A program made the position numbers and the translations under genes. The notes under the pieces are model-generated. The model was not told the origin of the DNA. It did no database searches and worked only from the letters and a program-made list of their open reading frames with translations. A DNA stretch of 64,000 nucleotides. Origin: JACQFZ01 sp041485885 (GTDB lineage: Bacteria; Pseudomonadota; Gammaproteobacteria; Acidiferrobacterales; Sulfurifustaceae). Shown here piece by piece: positions 44,937 through 54,307 of the stretch. Positions within the stretch are counted from its first letter, which is position 1; each line of letters begins with the position of its first letter. The stretch is taken from assembly GCA_041485885.1 (NCBI GenBank), contig JBGPKL010000007.1:41404-105403 (forward strand). The letters are read 5' to 3'.

Positions 44937-45060
44937 TTGAGGTCGCGTCCCCGGCCCGCAGCCGAAATCGAGTATCGTGAACGGCGGTTCACCCTCGATG
45001 TCTTGCACTAACGCAGTGATATTCTGGCTGACGTCGTGGTCGCGTCTGGTCTTGTTTTGG
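44936..45060 (-). pseudogene. Methyltransferase remnant fused to the permease remnant
   Basis: It encodes RRDHDVSQNITALVQDIEG and FTILDFGCGPG, a close relative of residues 25-65 of the methyltransferase at 41986-42609. At 44936 the sequence passes directly into permease-derived sequence in another frame. Confidence 0.75.
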
Positions 45061-45091
45061 CTGCGGAACCAAGGCTGCCCCCAAGATTCGC

Positions 45092-45517
45092 TTACTTTAA
45101 CTTTGCCCAATCCGCGAGATAGACGATCCGCCCGGTATGCCGGGCCTTGATGTAGTAGCGCCTGTCGGCGCTGATAAGCGTTGCGTCGTTCTCCAATGCA
45201 ACGGCGTGATACAGCGTATCGAACAAATGCTGCTTAAGCGCGATGGAGAGCCGGCAGGCGCGCTGCATCAGCTCCGAACTGTCGACCACATCGAGCTGGA
45301 GCCCGCTCAATAGTGCGATGTCGCGCGCGGCGGTTTGCGGTGTCGCGCGCGCCAGGACCACGCCCACTTCGGCCAACCAGTGAACCGGCTGCGATGCGCT
45401 GAACCGACCTGACACCACCGCGTCCAGCACGGCGGTTGCTTCCTCGGTCAGATCTTCACGGGCGGAATCGGCGAATAACCATTTGAGAATGACGCTGGCA
45501 TCCAGAACCACCTTCAA
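45092..45517 (-). CDS. PIN-domain ribonuclease toxin (VapC-like)
   Basis: 141 residues opening MKVVLDASVILKWLFAD, with the first catalytic aspartate, a central conserved Glu region (AEVGVVLA) and DTLYHAVALENDATLISADRRYY with the later acidic residues. This is the VapC metal-dependent RNase layout. It overlaps the upstream antitoxin gene by four bases (ATGA), so the pair is translationally coupled. Confidence 0.9.
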   Translation of the reverse strand: MKVVLDASVILKWLFADSAREDLTEEATAVLDAVVSGRFSASQPVHWLAEVGVVLARATPQTAARDIALLSGLQLDVVDSSELMQRACRLSIALKQHLFDTLYHAVALENDATLISADRRYYIKARHTGRIVYLADWAKLK

Positions 45518-45747
45518 GCGCGGCTTTCCTTCCTGAGCCGGTGCAGCTTCTTGTCGCTCAGCTTCGGCCGATTCTTTCGGCCTTCGACCAGCAACCGGAA
45601 GGCCTGCGCCCGTTGTTTGTGCCGCACGCGCTCGTCTATCGCTTGTTTCATCAGGCGCGCCAGCACCGCACTTTTGTTCTCGCCCGCAAACGCCTTGTTA
45701 AAGGCCTTTTTGATTTCTTCGGAAACGCTGAAATTTACCGTGCCCAT
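45514..45747 (-). CDS. VapB-like antitoxin
   Basis: 77 residues from ATG 45747: GTVNFSVSEEIKKAFNKAFAGENKSAVLARLMKQAI fits a ribbon-helix-helix domain; the basic C-terminal end would contact the toxin. Earlier in-frame ATGs at 45759 and 45780 are possible. It precedes and overlaps the PIN toxin gene. Confidence 0.85.
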   Translation of the reverse strand: MGTVNFSVSEEIKKAFNKAFAGENKSAVLARLMKQAIDERVRHKQRAQAFRLLVEGRKNRPKLSDKKLHRLRKESRA

Positions 45748-45927
45748 GCGTGAACCCATCTTTGTTGAATATTTCAACAAAGAGTATAAGGAAAGAGATT
45801 CGCCGCCGCCAGCGGTCCTCGGCGCGGTATCACCGCACTCCCTTCAAACTGTCCTTTCTTTGGCTACTACATTTGGAGCTGGCCTTGACGCGCTCGTAAT
45901 ACTTGCCGCGTTCGAGACCTTTCGGAT

Positions 45928-46065
45928 CTAGGGAAGCTCTGATTAATTCCGTTCGTCCTGAGCCTGTCGAAGGACAACCCACACAAGCCATTGAATTCCG
46001 GGGATCGCTCTTGTGGTTCGACAAGCTCACCACGAACGGCGGGGAATTAATCAGAGCTTCCCTAG
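45928..46065. mobile_element. Composite inverted-repeat element
   Basis: Perfect 23-base terminal inverted repeats (45928-45950 and 46043-46065) start with CTAGGGAAGCTCTG. Between them lies a second imperfect inverted repeat, GTTCGTCCTGAGCCTGTCGA with TTCGACAAGCTCACCACGAAC. The outer ends belong to the GGAAGCTCT family, the inner ones to a different repeat family. No coding sequence. Confidence 0.85.
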
Positions 46066-46261
46066 CTTCATGTCCGACCTCGTCTCGAAAAGGGGAAACG
46101 GCTTCCAGGGAGGAAGCGTCGCAAGGTCGATCCCGGAAGACGGCACGAGCGCGTCACGGCGTATTCCTTCATCAGGGGTCATGCTATCGTTTAACCCTAC
46201 AACTATCGATGGATTGAAGCACGGGACCCGTTAAAACGGAAAAAACGATAAGGAGAGCGTC

Positions 46262-48328
46262 ATGGAATTGATCATAGGATTTGTGATTACCGCAGTCGTT
46301 TTTGCGCTGGCCTGGTTTTCCAAAGTTTGTCGGCCTATCTTCGCAGCGCTTTGGTTGTGCATTTTCTGCCTCCTCGGTGACCTGCTCGCTATCGGCTTGA
46401 TAGTTTCTCCGCAGGGGCAGGATTTCCTGATTGCCTTCAGCGCCTCCGGCGACCGCTGGCACCGGTTCTGGTTTTTCTCTTCGCTGGTCGCTCTCTCGCT
46501 CAGCAGTTGGGCCTGTGCGCGCGCCTTGATGTATCGGCTCGGCCAAGGCATGCCGCACTGGATCGTCGCGTGGTTTCCCCGAATACTCGGGCTCGCCCCG
46601 CTGGTCGTCGTTCTTTTCGTCTCCAAGTTCGGGCTGCGCGACCAACGCTTCACGAATATCACGATCATATTAACCCTGCTGTTCACCGCGTTCGTGTTTT
46701 TGCGACGGCCGGTGGTGGAGAAGTTCGGCAAGTCCAAGACGCCGATGCCGTTTCACGGCACCGAAGTCGGGCCTGGCATGAAGTGGACGCTTGGCGTGGC
46801 GCTCACGGTGTCGCTCGTCCTGTTCGTCCTGTTCTGGATCGATCCGGTTCGTTACCCGCAGGCATTCGGCGCTCCGAGCCTGGCGTTGCTCGCTGCTACG
46901 TCATGGGTGCTGTTCGGCAGCGTCATTCTGATGTTGTTGCCGCGTTCGTACGGTTGGCCTTCGATCGCGTGGCTTCCGATCGTGCTCGCGTTCGGCGCGA
47001 GCTGGTCAAATGAAAATTTTCGTGTGCGCGAGCTTGCGCCCGCGGCTACCCCGCCGGTACAAACCGCGGCGGCCAAGCGAGCGAAGAGCCTGGCAGCCGA
47101 CTTCGATGACTGGATCGCGCAACGCCGTGGCGAGATCAAGAAACCCTATCCCGTCTTCATCGTCGCGGCGGAAGGCGGCGGCGTTCGCGCCGCCTACTGG
47201 ACGGCTTCGGTTCTGACTCGACTGCAAGCGGAGGATCCGGCGTTCGCGCGGCACGTGTACGCGATCAGCGGCGTGTCGGGCGGGAGCCTCGGTGGCGCGA
47301 CCTTCGTGGCGCTACTTCAGGCGCAGAAGCGAAACCAACTGAAGCCCTGCAAGAATCCCGATGACGATCATCCGCCCGCGCCGCTCTACGATTGCGCGCA
47401 AGCATTCCTGGGGTACGACTTCATGTCGCCGGCGCTCGCTTATCTGCTCTACGAAGATCTGATGCAGCGGTTCTTGTTTGTTCCGATCCCCGCGCTGAGT
47501 CGCGCGAACGCGCTGGAGCAGGCTTGGGAGCGGGGTTGGACGGAAGCGACTAAGAGCGACATCTTCGCGGAGCCTTTTTCCCGTCTCTGGGAAGGCGACA
47601 ATAGCCGGGAAATTCCCGCGCTATTTCTCAACGGCACGATCGTGGAAAGCGGAAACCGAATCATTACCTCCAACGTTCCGATAAATAACTACGATCTTCC
47701 GGACGCCATCGGCACGTTCGACGAGGACGTGCTCAATCCGCGGGAGCTCGCGCCGTTTAGCGCCCGCATGCGCGTGAGCACCGCGGTGCACATGAGCGCG
47801 CGATTCACCTACGTGAGCCCACCGGGACGATTGATGTACGGCGAGAATAAACGCTGGGGGCACGTGATCGACGGCGGATATTTTGAAAATTCCGGAGGCG
47901 CCACTGGCACCGATATTTTTTGGCGTTTGATGGAGGAGAAAAAAACCTATCCCAACATTGTCCCGGTTCTGATCCTCGTCACGAACTCGCCCGCCTCATT
48001 CGCCGAGAAAGGCCATCCCGTCGCCGGCAAGCCCGTGGAGTCGCTCGAGTTCCTCACCGATCTGCGCGCGCCGCTGTTCGGTTTGACAAACACGCGCGAG
48101 GCGCGCGGCCGATACGCCGTGGCGCAAATCAGGAACGGCGAGACGGCGACGCCGCGGCGGTGCGTCGTAAACTTTGGTTTGCGCGCGGCCGACGGCGACG
48201 GTCACAACCCGATACTCGGCTGGTTCCTGGCGAAGGATTCGCGGATGGAGATGAGAAACCAGTTGAACGCGCTCGACGGCGAGGTACAGAAAGTTCGCAC
48301 GCTATTATCGAGCGGACGCTGCCAGTGA
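46262..48328 (+). CDS. Membrane-anchored patatin-like phospholipase
   Basis: This is a 688-residue protein. Residues 1-250 hold about seven membrane helices; the rest is a patatin domain with the oxyanion GGGVR (305-309), the nucleophile elbow GVSGG (S339) and the dyad aspartate in VIDGGYFENSGG (about 540). The catalytic set is complete, so lipid acyl hydrolase activity at the membrane is expected. AAGGAGAGCGTC precedes the ATG. It stands alone between a composite repeat and a convergent permease gene. Physiological substrate unknown. Confidence 0.9.
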   Translation: MELIIGFVITAVVFALAWFSKVCRPIFAALWLCIFCLLGDLLAIGLIVSPQGQDFLIAFSASGDRWHRFWFFSSLVALSLSSWACARALMYRLGQGMPHWIVAWFPRILGLAPLVVVLFVSKFGLRDQRFTNITIILTLLFTAFVFLRRPVVEKFGKSKTPMPFHGTEVGPGMKWTLGVALTVSLVLFVLFWIDPVRYPQAFGAPSLALLAATSWVLFGSVILMLLPRSYGWPSIAWLPIVLAFGASWSNENFRVRELAPAATPPVQTAAAKRAKSLAADFDDWIAQRRGEIKKPYPVFIVAAEGGGVRAAYWTASVLTRLQAEDPAFARHVYAISGVSGGSLGGATFVALLQAQKRNQLKPCKNPDDDHPPAPLYDCAQAFLGYDFMSPALAYLLYEDLMQRFLFVPIPALSRANALEQAWERGWTEATKSDIFAEPFSRLWEGDNSREIPALFLNGTIVESGNRIITSNVPINNYDLPDAIGTFDEDVLNPRELAPFSARMRVSTAVHMSARFTYVSPPGRLMYGENKRWGHVIDGGYFENSGGATGTDIFWRLMEEKKTYPNIVPVLILVTNSPASFAEKGHPVAGKPVESLEFLTDLRAPLFGLTNTREARGRYAVAQIRNGETATPRRCVVNFGLRAADGDGHNPILGWFLAKDSRMEMRNQLNALDGEVQKVRTLLSSGRCQ

Positions 48329-48418
48329 AATCGATTCAAGACGTGACCGGAGACTAGCGGCCAAGATCGTTAGTCGGGTCGATCGTACCTCAAATCGTCG
48401 GCGCACGGGTTGCGGTGT

Positions 48419-49714
48419 TCATCGTGCCGCTGGAGCTTTTTTCGAGGTCTTGCGACTTAGCTTGATCGTGCGGCGCAATTGAAACCGGCCGCGCGTGCCG
48501 GCTAGCCGGCACGCGAAATAGATGAGCAACCCCAGCGCTGCCGCGATCGCTACCAGCAATGCTTCATTCCAGGTGCTGCTCAAGAGCAGCCACGCGCTGA
48601 GTGCCGTTGCGGCGATCGCGACCACCGGGCCGCCGGGCACGATGAAGGTCGCGGGCGCCACACCGCTATCGCGGCGCAGCGTGATCAGCGCGAGGGATGT
48701 CGCCGCGTACGTAATCAGCCGGATGATGGTGCTTATCGTAAGCGCGGCGATGAAACTCGCTTGCAACGCAAAGACAAGCATCACGACTGCGGTAATCGCT
48801 ATCGCGACGTAGGGTGTGCGGAAACGCGGGTGCGTGGCCGCGAAGACGCGCGGCAGCTGCCCATGCTCCGCCATGGCGAACAGCAAGCGCGGCGCGGCGA
48901 TCACGCCGGTGTTCAACGTGCCGGCAATGGAGATCAGCGCACCCGCGGTAATAATCGAAGCGCCGGCTGCACCCAGAAATAGCGCCCCGGCGTCAGCGAG
49001 CGGCCGTTCCGATTGCGCCAAGTTGGGCAATGTCCCGATGCAAACCACCTGGATCAACACATACAGCAAGGTAGCGACGCCTATCGCCGCGAGCAGCGCA
49101 AACGGCATGTGGCGCCGCGGATCACGCACTTCGCCCGCGGGAATGAGGGCGACCTCGAATCCGGTGAAGGCAAACACCAAAAGCAGCACGGCGTTCGAGA
49201 AAGAGGACTGGCTCGGCGGCGTCGCGAACGAATAGCTCTGCGGATCGATGAAGAACAATCCCACCGCCACGAATAGTATCAACGGTATCAACTTGCCGAC
49301 GGTGAATACATTGCTCACGATCGCGCTCGGCCGGATGCCGATGACGTTCACAAACGTATAGCCGGAGACGATCACCGCGATGCTAACCGTGCGCCACAGC
49401 CCGGAGCTCACGCCCGGCAAAAAGTAACCGAGATACCCGACGAACAGATTGCAGAGTGCGGCGAAACCGGTCAACCGTGTGAGCCACATCAACCATCCGA
49501 TCTCAAATCCCAGCAGCGAACCGAATGCCGTCCGAGCATAGAGATACGGACCGCCGGTGTCGGCGAATCGGCTCGCCACCTCGGCAAAGCAGAGAACCAG
49601 CAACCCGATGAAAAAGGCGCAGACGACAAAGGCAAGCAGGCTGTACGTCCCGGCAAGACCATAGACTTTCGCTGGCAGGCCAAAGATGCCCGCGCCGATG
49701 ACGCCGTTGACCAC
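48419..49714 (-). CDS. APC-family amino-acid permease
   Basis: At least 431 residues and about 12 membrane helices. The first helix carries NGVIGAGIFGLPAKVYGLAG, the substrate-binding motif of APC transporters. The frame continues upstream of GTG 49714 with IRGIGRWSLLALV, natural for the family, to about 49760, but no ATG or good GTG/TTG start is seen there. The true start is therefore uncertain or mutated. Substrate probably an amino acid. Remains of a paralogue lie at 44740-44936. Confidence 0.85.
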   Translation of the reverse strand: MVNGVIGAGIFGLPAKVYGLAGTYSLLAFVVCAFFIGLLVLCFAEVASRFADTGGPYLYARTAFGSLLGFEIGWLMWLTRLTGFAALCNLFVGYLGYFLPGVSSGLWRTVSIAVIVSGYTFVNVIGIRPSAIVSNVFTVGKLIPLILFVAVGLFFIDPQSYSFATPPSQSSFSNAVLLLVFAFTGFEVALIPAGEVRDPRRHMPFALLAAIGVATLLYVLIQVVCIGTLPNLAQSERPLADAGALFLGAAGASIITAGALISIAGTLNTGVIAAPRLLFAMAEHGQLPRVFAATHPRFRTPYVAIAITAVVMLVFALQASFIAALTISTIIRLITYAATSLALITLRRDSGVAPATFIVPGGPVVAIAATALSAWLLLSSTWNEALLVAIAAALGLLIYFACRLAGTRGRFQLRRTIKLSRKTSKKAPAAR

Positions 49715-49815
49715 GAGGGCAAGCAGGCTCCATCGACCGATCCCTCTTATTAAATGTGTTTGGATCGCTTGCTCCCGAGAAGGCGAAAACGCGCGCTTTG
49801 AACCGGCACGGTAAC

Positions 49816-50325
49816 TTAAGGTACCGAACTCTGTTGCCCGACGAACTTTCGCCAGGCTTCAATCTCGATCCGATGAGCCGAATCGTGCTGAAACATGAAA
49901 CTCGGCATGTCGCAGAGCGATACTTGTCCGACGCCCTCTTGTATCCCGTTGCGAACCCATGCTTCAGGCGGGACGGCGCGCAAGGTCGCTATGTTTCTCC
50001 GGCGTGCCTCGGCGAACGCGACGAGCCCCTGCGCCAAAGAAAGCGAACGGTAATCCCGCTCGGCCGCGACCCTGGTTCCGTCGAAGTCCGGCAAATGCGG
50101 CTCCAGTTCGGTTGAAAGTCTGCGAATTCGTTCGCCGAACCCGTCGCGTTCCAAATCGGCCAGATGCCAGACTTGCTCGACTGGCGAAAATGCTCCGTCC
50201 GCGCCAGCAGTATGTGCCTCCTCGGACGTCAGGGTGGCGAATGTCGTTCGGAGATATTCGGACATACCTGCCAACGAAGCTAGCAGCTCCGCGCGTTCCA
50301 TCGCGCTCAGTCGCATGTATTGCAT
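49816..50325 (-). CDS. DinB-family protein
   Basis: 169 residues forming a four-helix bundle typical of DinB/YfiT-like proteins. Metal-type histidines lie in VEQVWHLADLERD and the late MFQHDSAHRIEIEAW. Some members act as thiol transferases with bacillithiol or mycothiol; in Proteobacteria the role is mostly unknown. It begins 34 bases before the remnant at 50359, on the same strand. Confidence 0.85.
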   Translation of the reverse strand: MQYMRLSAMERAELLASLAGMSEYLRTTFATLTSEEAHTAGADGAFSPVEQVWHLADLERDGFGERIRRLSTELEPHLPDFDGTRVAAERDYRSLSLAQGLVAFAEARRRNIATLRAVPPEAWVRNGIQEGVGQVSLCDMPSFMFQHDSAHRIEIEAWRKFVGQQSSVP

Positions 50326-50358
50326 GAATCAATTCCTCCCGTGGCGAAATTCGCGTGA

Positions 50359-51003
50359 CTACCGGAATGTACCGTTGCGCTCATCGTGATCGCACCGATC
50401 CTCGCGGCTATCGTCTCGGCGCTCGTGACACGTAACAACACTCGGCTCACGTGCGCGCCCGAACCGAAGCCTGTCCTCTTGCTCTACGAAACGCACTGGG
50501 ACTCGCCCCGAACGCTTGATGAAATTGGCTGTTGAACGTCGAAAGATCGTTGAACCCGGCGTCCAAGGCGATGGTCGCGACCGGCGTGGGCATCGAGCAA
50601 AGTTCGATCGCGGCACGGCGCATGCGCACGCCGAGCAGGAAGCGGCACGCGTGCCTTGGTGGAAGACCATTTGCCAACGATCGTCGATCAATCTCCATAT
50701 GGAACTCCGCAGGGTCTGGATTGGAGATTCGCCGGAGTCGTAATATCGTGTTGCGCGGTAGGTAACCAAGGCTGCGTCCGGCACCAAACCTCTAACGCTG
50801 AAATCCGCCATGGAACGACGGCATGGCGCTTCACTCTTCAGCGCTTCGACGATTTCTTCCTTATTCCATACGCGACCTGAAGCTCCAAACTCGACGAATT
50901 CATCGGCGAGCAGCGCTCGAACTTTCTCAGCGCAAGTACGAACCTGCGATTGCAGCAACTGCTCCTCGAGATCGCGAAGATGTTGTTCGAGCTGCGGGTC
51001 CAC
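50359..51003 (-). pseudogene. DUF4440/NTF2-like protein fused by deletion to AraC remnant
   Basis: From GTG 51003 the frame encodes LEQHLRDLEEQLLQSQVR, then LLADEFVEFGASGRVWNKEEIV and IWRLIDDRWQMVFHQGT, a complete NTF2-like (DUF4440) domain. At about 50655 its natural end is lost. The next 200 bases carry, in a shifted frame, LLGVRMRRAAIELC and ALDAGFNDLSTFNSQFHQAFG, the C-terminal helix-turn-helix of an AraC-family regulator. The resulting open frame runs to 50359 with meaningless residues. The NTF2 part could still fold; the AraC part is dead. Confidence 0.7.
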
Positions 51004-51133
51004 GCGCGTACGTTTCAGCCCAGTCGGTTCGCCGTCTCCGAATACAGCAATTGATTCTACGTCGACTGGCATTGCCGAGGTGTACGGCAAATCAGCTTTG
51101 CTTCCGGTCCGGTTGGTCCTTCAATTGATCTAC

Positions 51134-51193
51134 GGAAGCTCTGGTTTATTTATTGTCCCTCTCCCGGAGGGAGAGGGAATTAATCAGAGTTCC
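51134..51193. repeat. GGAAGCTCTG inverted repeat, 60-base copy
   Basis: GGAAGCTCTGGTTTATTTAT at the left, GGAATTAATCAGAGTTCC at the right, with CCCTCTCCC/GGGAGAGGG at the centre. It sits three bases past the stop of the SDR gene. Confidence 0.8.
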
Positions 51194-51196
51194 CCT

Positions 51197-51973
51197 CTAG
51201 CTCGCGAACGCCACGCCGCCATCAACGGTAACGGTGGAGCCCACGACGAAGTCGCCGGCACGCGAAGCGAGAAAAATCGCCGCGCCCGCGATGTCCGTGT
51301 CGGTCCCGACCCGTTTCGCCGGAACGCGCGCCGCGACCTCCGCTTCGTGATCGCGCGCCCAGATGTTCATATCGGACTTGAACGGGCCCGGCGCGATCGC
51401 CGTCACGACGATGCCATCCTTGATCAATTTCGACGCCATGAGCCGCGTCAGCTGGATCAGTCCCGATTTGCTCGCTACATAGGAGTAGGTCTCGTTCGGC
51501 GTTAGAAAAATTCCGTCGATGGACGCGATGTTGATGACCTTGGCAGGCTTGTCCTTCGTCGCGGCCGCGCGCAGCGCGCCGACGAACGCCTGCGTCACAA
51601 AGAACGGCGCCTTGACGTTCAAGTCCATCACCTTATCCCAACCTTTCTCCGGAAACTTATCGAATTCCGCGAGCCACGCGGCGCCGGCGTTGTTGACGAG
51701 GATGTCGAGCTTCGGCTCGCGCGCCGCGTACGCGCTTGCGAGCGCCTGCGCGCCCTCGACGGTCGACACGTCCATCGGAAGCGATATACAAGTTCCACCG
51801 CCTTTCGACAATTGCGCGGCGGTCTCATTGCAGACCTCCGCCTTGCGTGAGGAAATATAAACGCGCGCGCCCTGCGCGATGAAGCCGGTGGCGATCATCC
51901 TGCCGATGCCACGCGAGCCGCCGGTGACGAGCGCGGTGCGGCCTTTGAGTGAAAATAGTTCCGTGGTGTTCAT
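51197..51973 (-). CDS. SDR-family 3-oxoacyl reductase-like protein
   Basis: 258 residues with TGGSRGIG (NAD(P) site), NNAGAAW, the active-site serine region IASIDG and YVASK. APGPFKSDM is the substrate-loop pattern of the RhlG/FabG-like group. It would reduce 3-oxoacyl or similar carbonyls. It is the last gene downstream of the liv and GlcD-like genes on the same strand, separated by 150 bases that include a palindromic repeat, so co-transcription is uncertain. Confidence 0.9.
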   Translation of the reverse strand: MNTTELFSLKGRTALVTGGSRGIGRMIATGFIAQGARVYISSRKAEVCNETAAQLSKGGGTCISLPMDVSTVEGAQALASAYAAREPKLDILVNNAGAAWLAEFDKFPEKGWDKVMDLNVKAPFFVTQAFVGALRAAATKDKPAKVINIASIDGIFLTPNETYSYVASKSGLIQLTRLMASKLIKDGIVVTAIAPGPFKSDMNIWARDHEAEVAARVPAKRVGTDTDIAGAAIFLASRAGDFVVGSTVTVDGGVAFAS

Positions 51974-52060
51974 ACGTTCCTCATTTCAGTCGTTGCCGAC
52001 GCAAGCGTTGCCGAGCCGGCGACCATCGTTTCGGGAAGCGAGCCATTCTATCATCAGAAA

Positions 52061-52118
52061 ATGTAGGGTGCGCTCCGCGCACCGATCTATTACGTGGTGC
52101 GTGGGACGCACCCTACAT
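52061..52118. repeat. GTAGGGTGCG inverted repeat
   Basis: ATGTAGGGTGCG and CGCACCCTACAT are perfect 12-base inverted ends 34 bases apart. This type of short palindrome is common in proteobacterial intergenic regions. It ends next to the stop of the GlcD-like gene. Confidence 0.8.
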
Positions 52119-52126
52119 CGAATCAG

Positions 52127-53548
52127 TCAGGGTTTCCCCGGGACTCTATGGAAGACCTTACCGGGATTCAGAATGCCGAACGGGTCGAGCGTTCGCTTAA
52201 CCGCGCGCATCAATTCGATTTCCTCCGGCGTGCGCGTATGTCCGAGGAACTCGCGCTTGAGCAGCCCGATACCATGTTCCGCCGAGACCGAGCCGTTCCA
52301 CTGCCTGACCAAGTCGTAAACGACTTGCTCGACCTCATGCTCCATCGCCGCGCTCGCGACGGACTCCTTATCGACGTGCACGTTCAAATGAACGTTGGAA
52401 TCGCCGATGTGACCGAACGCGACGGTTCCCGCCTGCGGCCAGCGCTGCTTCAGCGCGGCAACGGCGGCTTCGACGAAGCGGCCGATGTCGCGCGTCGGAA
52501 TGCTCACGTCGAACTTCGCCTGCGGCCCGAAGATCTGTGTCAGCTCGCCCGAGGCGTCGCGAACGCGCCAGAGCGCTTGCGATTCGGCGCGTGACTGGGC
52601 AATCACGGCGTCCGTTATCAACTTCTGCTCCAACGCTGCTTGCAGCATCGCTTCGAAACGCGATTGATCGTGCGCTTGATCCGAGCCGAGCGCTTCGATC
52701 AGCACATAGCCGCCGGAGCCGTATGGTAACGGCGGCGACAATCCCGGGACTTTCCGCGTAACGGTCTCGTAAAAATCTGGCCACATCATTTCGAACGCGG
52801 AGAGCGTCTCGGCCATTCCCTCTTTCACGTGGCGCAACAACGCCAACGCGCCCGCGTAATCGTCGACCGTGCAGAGCGCGGTGCATACGCTCTTTGGCTG
52901 CGGATGCAGCCGCAGCACGACCCGCGTCACCACGCCGAGCGTTCCTTCGCTGCCGATAAAAAGCTGCTTGAGATCGTAACCGGTGTTGTTCTTGATCATC
53001 TTGTTGAGCGAGGTGATGACGGTGCCGTCGGCGAGCACCACCTCGAGCCCCAACACTAAATCCCGTGTCATGCCGTAGCGAATCACGCGGTTGCCGCCTG
53101 CGTTCGTCGCGACGTTGCCGCCGATCTGACACGAGCCGCGCGCGCCCAAATCCAGCGCGAACAAGAAGCCCGCCGCCGCGGCCCCTTCTTGTATGCTTTG
53201 CAGCGGCGTTCCCGCCCACGCGGTCAGCGTCGCCGCCGCCGCATCGACGTCCTCGATGCCGGTCATGCGCTCGAGCGAGAGCAGCACGCATCCATCGACC
53301 GGCGTCGCGCCGCCGGCCAAACCCGTCAACCCTCCCTGCGGCACGACGCCCACGCGGTGCGTGTTGCACAGGCGCAAGACCGCCGCGACTTCCGCGGTCG
53401 TGCGCGGTCGCACCGCGGCGAATGGCGCTCCGCTTTCTATCTGCACGAACCAATCGCGCAAGCGTCGCGCGTCGATGTCGGCACCCACGCGCACATGGTC
53501 GGCGCCGACGATTTTCGCCAGCTCGGCGGATACCGCGTCTCTATTCAC
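52127..53548 (-). CDS. GlcD-like FAD-linked oxidase (D-lactate/glycolate dehydrogenase type)
   Basis: 473 residues from GTG 53548, chosen for GGAGAC five bases upstream. The PCMH FAD domain shows VPQGGLTGLAGGATP and GGNVATNAGGNRVIRYGMTRDLVLG. The FAD-oxidase C-terminal domain has FGHIGDSNVHLNVHV and the late SAEHGIGLLKREFLGH with metal/substrate histidines. It oxidises D-2-hydroxy acids and passes electrons to the respiratory chain or a partner protein. It follows livF by 57 bases on the same strand, so it may act on what the transporter imports (inference). Confidence 0.92.
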   Translation of the reverse strand: MNRDAVSAELAKIVGADHVRVGADIDARRLRDWFVQIESGAPFAAVRPRTTAEVAAVLRLCNTHRVGVVPQGGLTGLAGGATPVDGCVLLSLERMTGIEDVDAAAATLTAWAGTPLQSIQEGAAAAGFLFALDLGARGSCQIGGNVATNAGGNRVIRYGMTRDLVLGLEVVLADGTVITSLNKMIKNNTGYDLKQLFIGSEGTLGVVTRVVLRLHPQPKSVCTALCTVDDYAGALALLRHVKEGMAETLSAFEMMWPDFYETVTRKVPGLSPPLPYGSGGYVLIEALGSDQAHDQSRFEAMLQAALEQKLITDAVIAQSRAESQALWRVRDASGELTQIFGPQAKFDVSIPTRDIGRFVEAAVAALKQRWPQAGTVAFGHIGDSNVHLNVHVDKESVASAAMEHEVEQVVYDLVRQWNGSVSAEHGIGLLKREFLGHTRTPEEIELMRAVKRTLDPFGILNPGKVFHRVPGKP

Positions 53549-53605
53549 GTTCCGTCTCCGATCGTTCGGATCTCCATCATGCCGCATTTCACGCGGTTGC
53601 AACAC

Positions 53606-54307
53606 TCACGCGACCGCGACGAGCCGATGCAACGTATCCGGATCGCGCAGCAAACGCTCGCTGTCCGATCGGTGCACGATCCGCCCGCGATCGAGCACGA
53701 TGACCTGTCGCGTCAGCGACAACGCGAGCTTCGCGTGCTGCTCGACGAGGATGATCGTCATTCCGCTCTGCGACGCGAGATCGCGAATGACGCCGATCAG
53801 ATATTGAATGACAATCGGCGCCAGACCCTCCATCGGCTCATCGAGCAGCAATAGGCTCGGATTGAGCATCAGCGTGCGCGCAATGGCGAGCATTTGTTGC
53901 TCACCGCCCGAGAGTTGATTGCCGAAGTTGCGCCGGCGCTCATCGAGCCGCGGGAACAGCGCGTACACGCGCTTCAGATCCCAATGTCCGGGGCGCGCCA
54001 CCGCGCGCAAGTGTTCATCGACGGTAAGCGAAGCGAACATCCCGCGCTCTTGCGGCACCCAGCCGATACCGTACCGCGCGCGCTCGTGCGGCGGCCGCGA
54101 GGTAATGTCGCGGCCCTGCCAATGGATGGAGCCGGCGCGCCGGCGCGTCAGCCCCATGAGCGTCAGCAGCAGCGTGCTCTTGCCGACTCCGTTCCTGCCG
54201 AGGAGCGCCATCGCCTCGCCGGCTTCTAAGGCAAACGACATGTCCTCGAGCACCACCGCCTCGCCGTAGCCGGCGCTGATGGCGTCGACGCGCAGCGCTT
54301 CAGTCAT
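53606..54307 (-). CDS. livF: Branched-chain amino acid ABC transporter ATPase LivF
   Basis: 233 residues: Walker A GRNGVGKST (37-45), signature LSGGEQQML, Walker B LLLLDEPMEGLAP. Length and LSGG context match LivF. Its start overlaps the end of livG by eight bases. The complex imports branched-chain amino acids or related compounds across the inner membrane. Confidence 0.92.
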   Translation of the reverse strand: MTEALRVDAISAGYGEAVVLEDMSFALEAGEAMALLGRNGVGKSTLLLTLMGLTRRRAGSIHWQGRDITSRPPHERARYGIGWVPQERGMFASLTVDEHLRAVARPGHWDLKRVYALFPRLDERRRNFGNQLSGGEQQMLAIARTLMLNPSLLLLDEPMEGLAPIVIQYLIGVIRDLASQSGMTIILVEQHAKLALSLTRQVIVLDRGRIVHRSDSERLLRDPDTLHRLVAVA

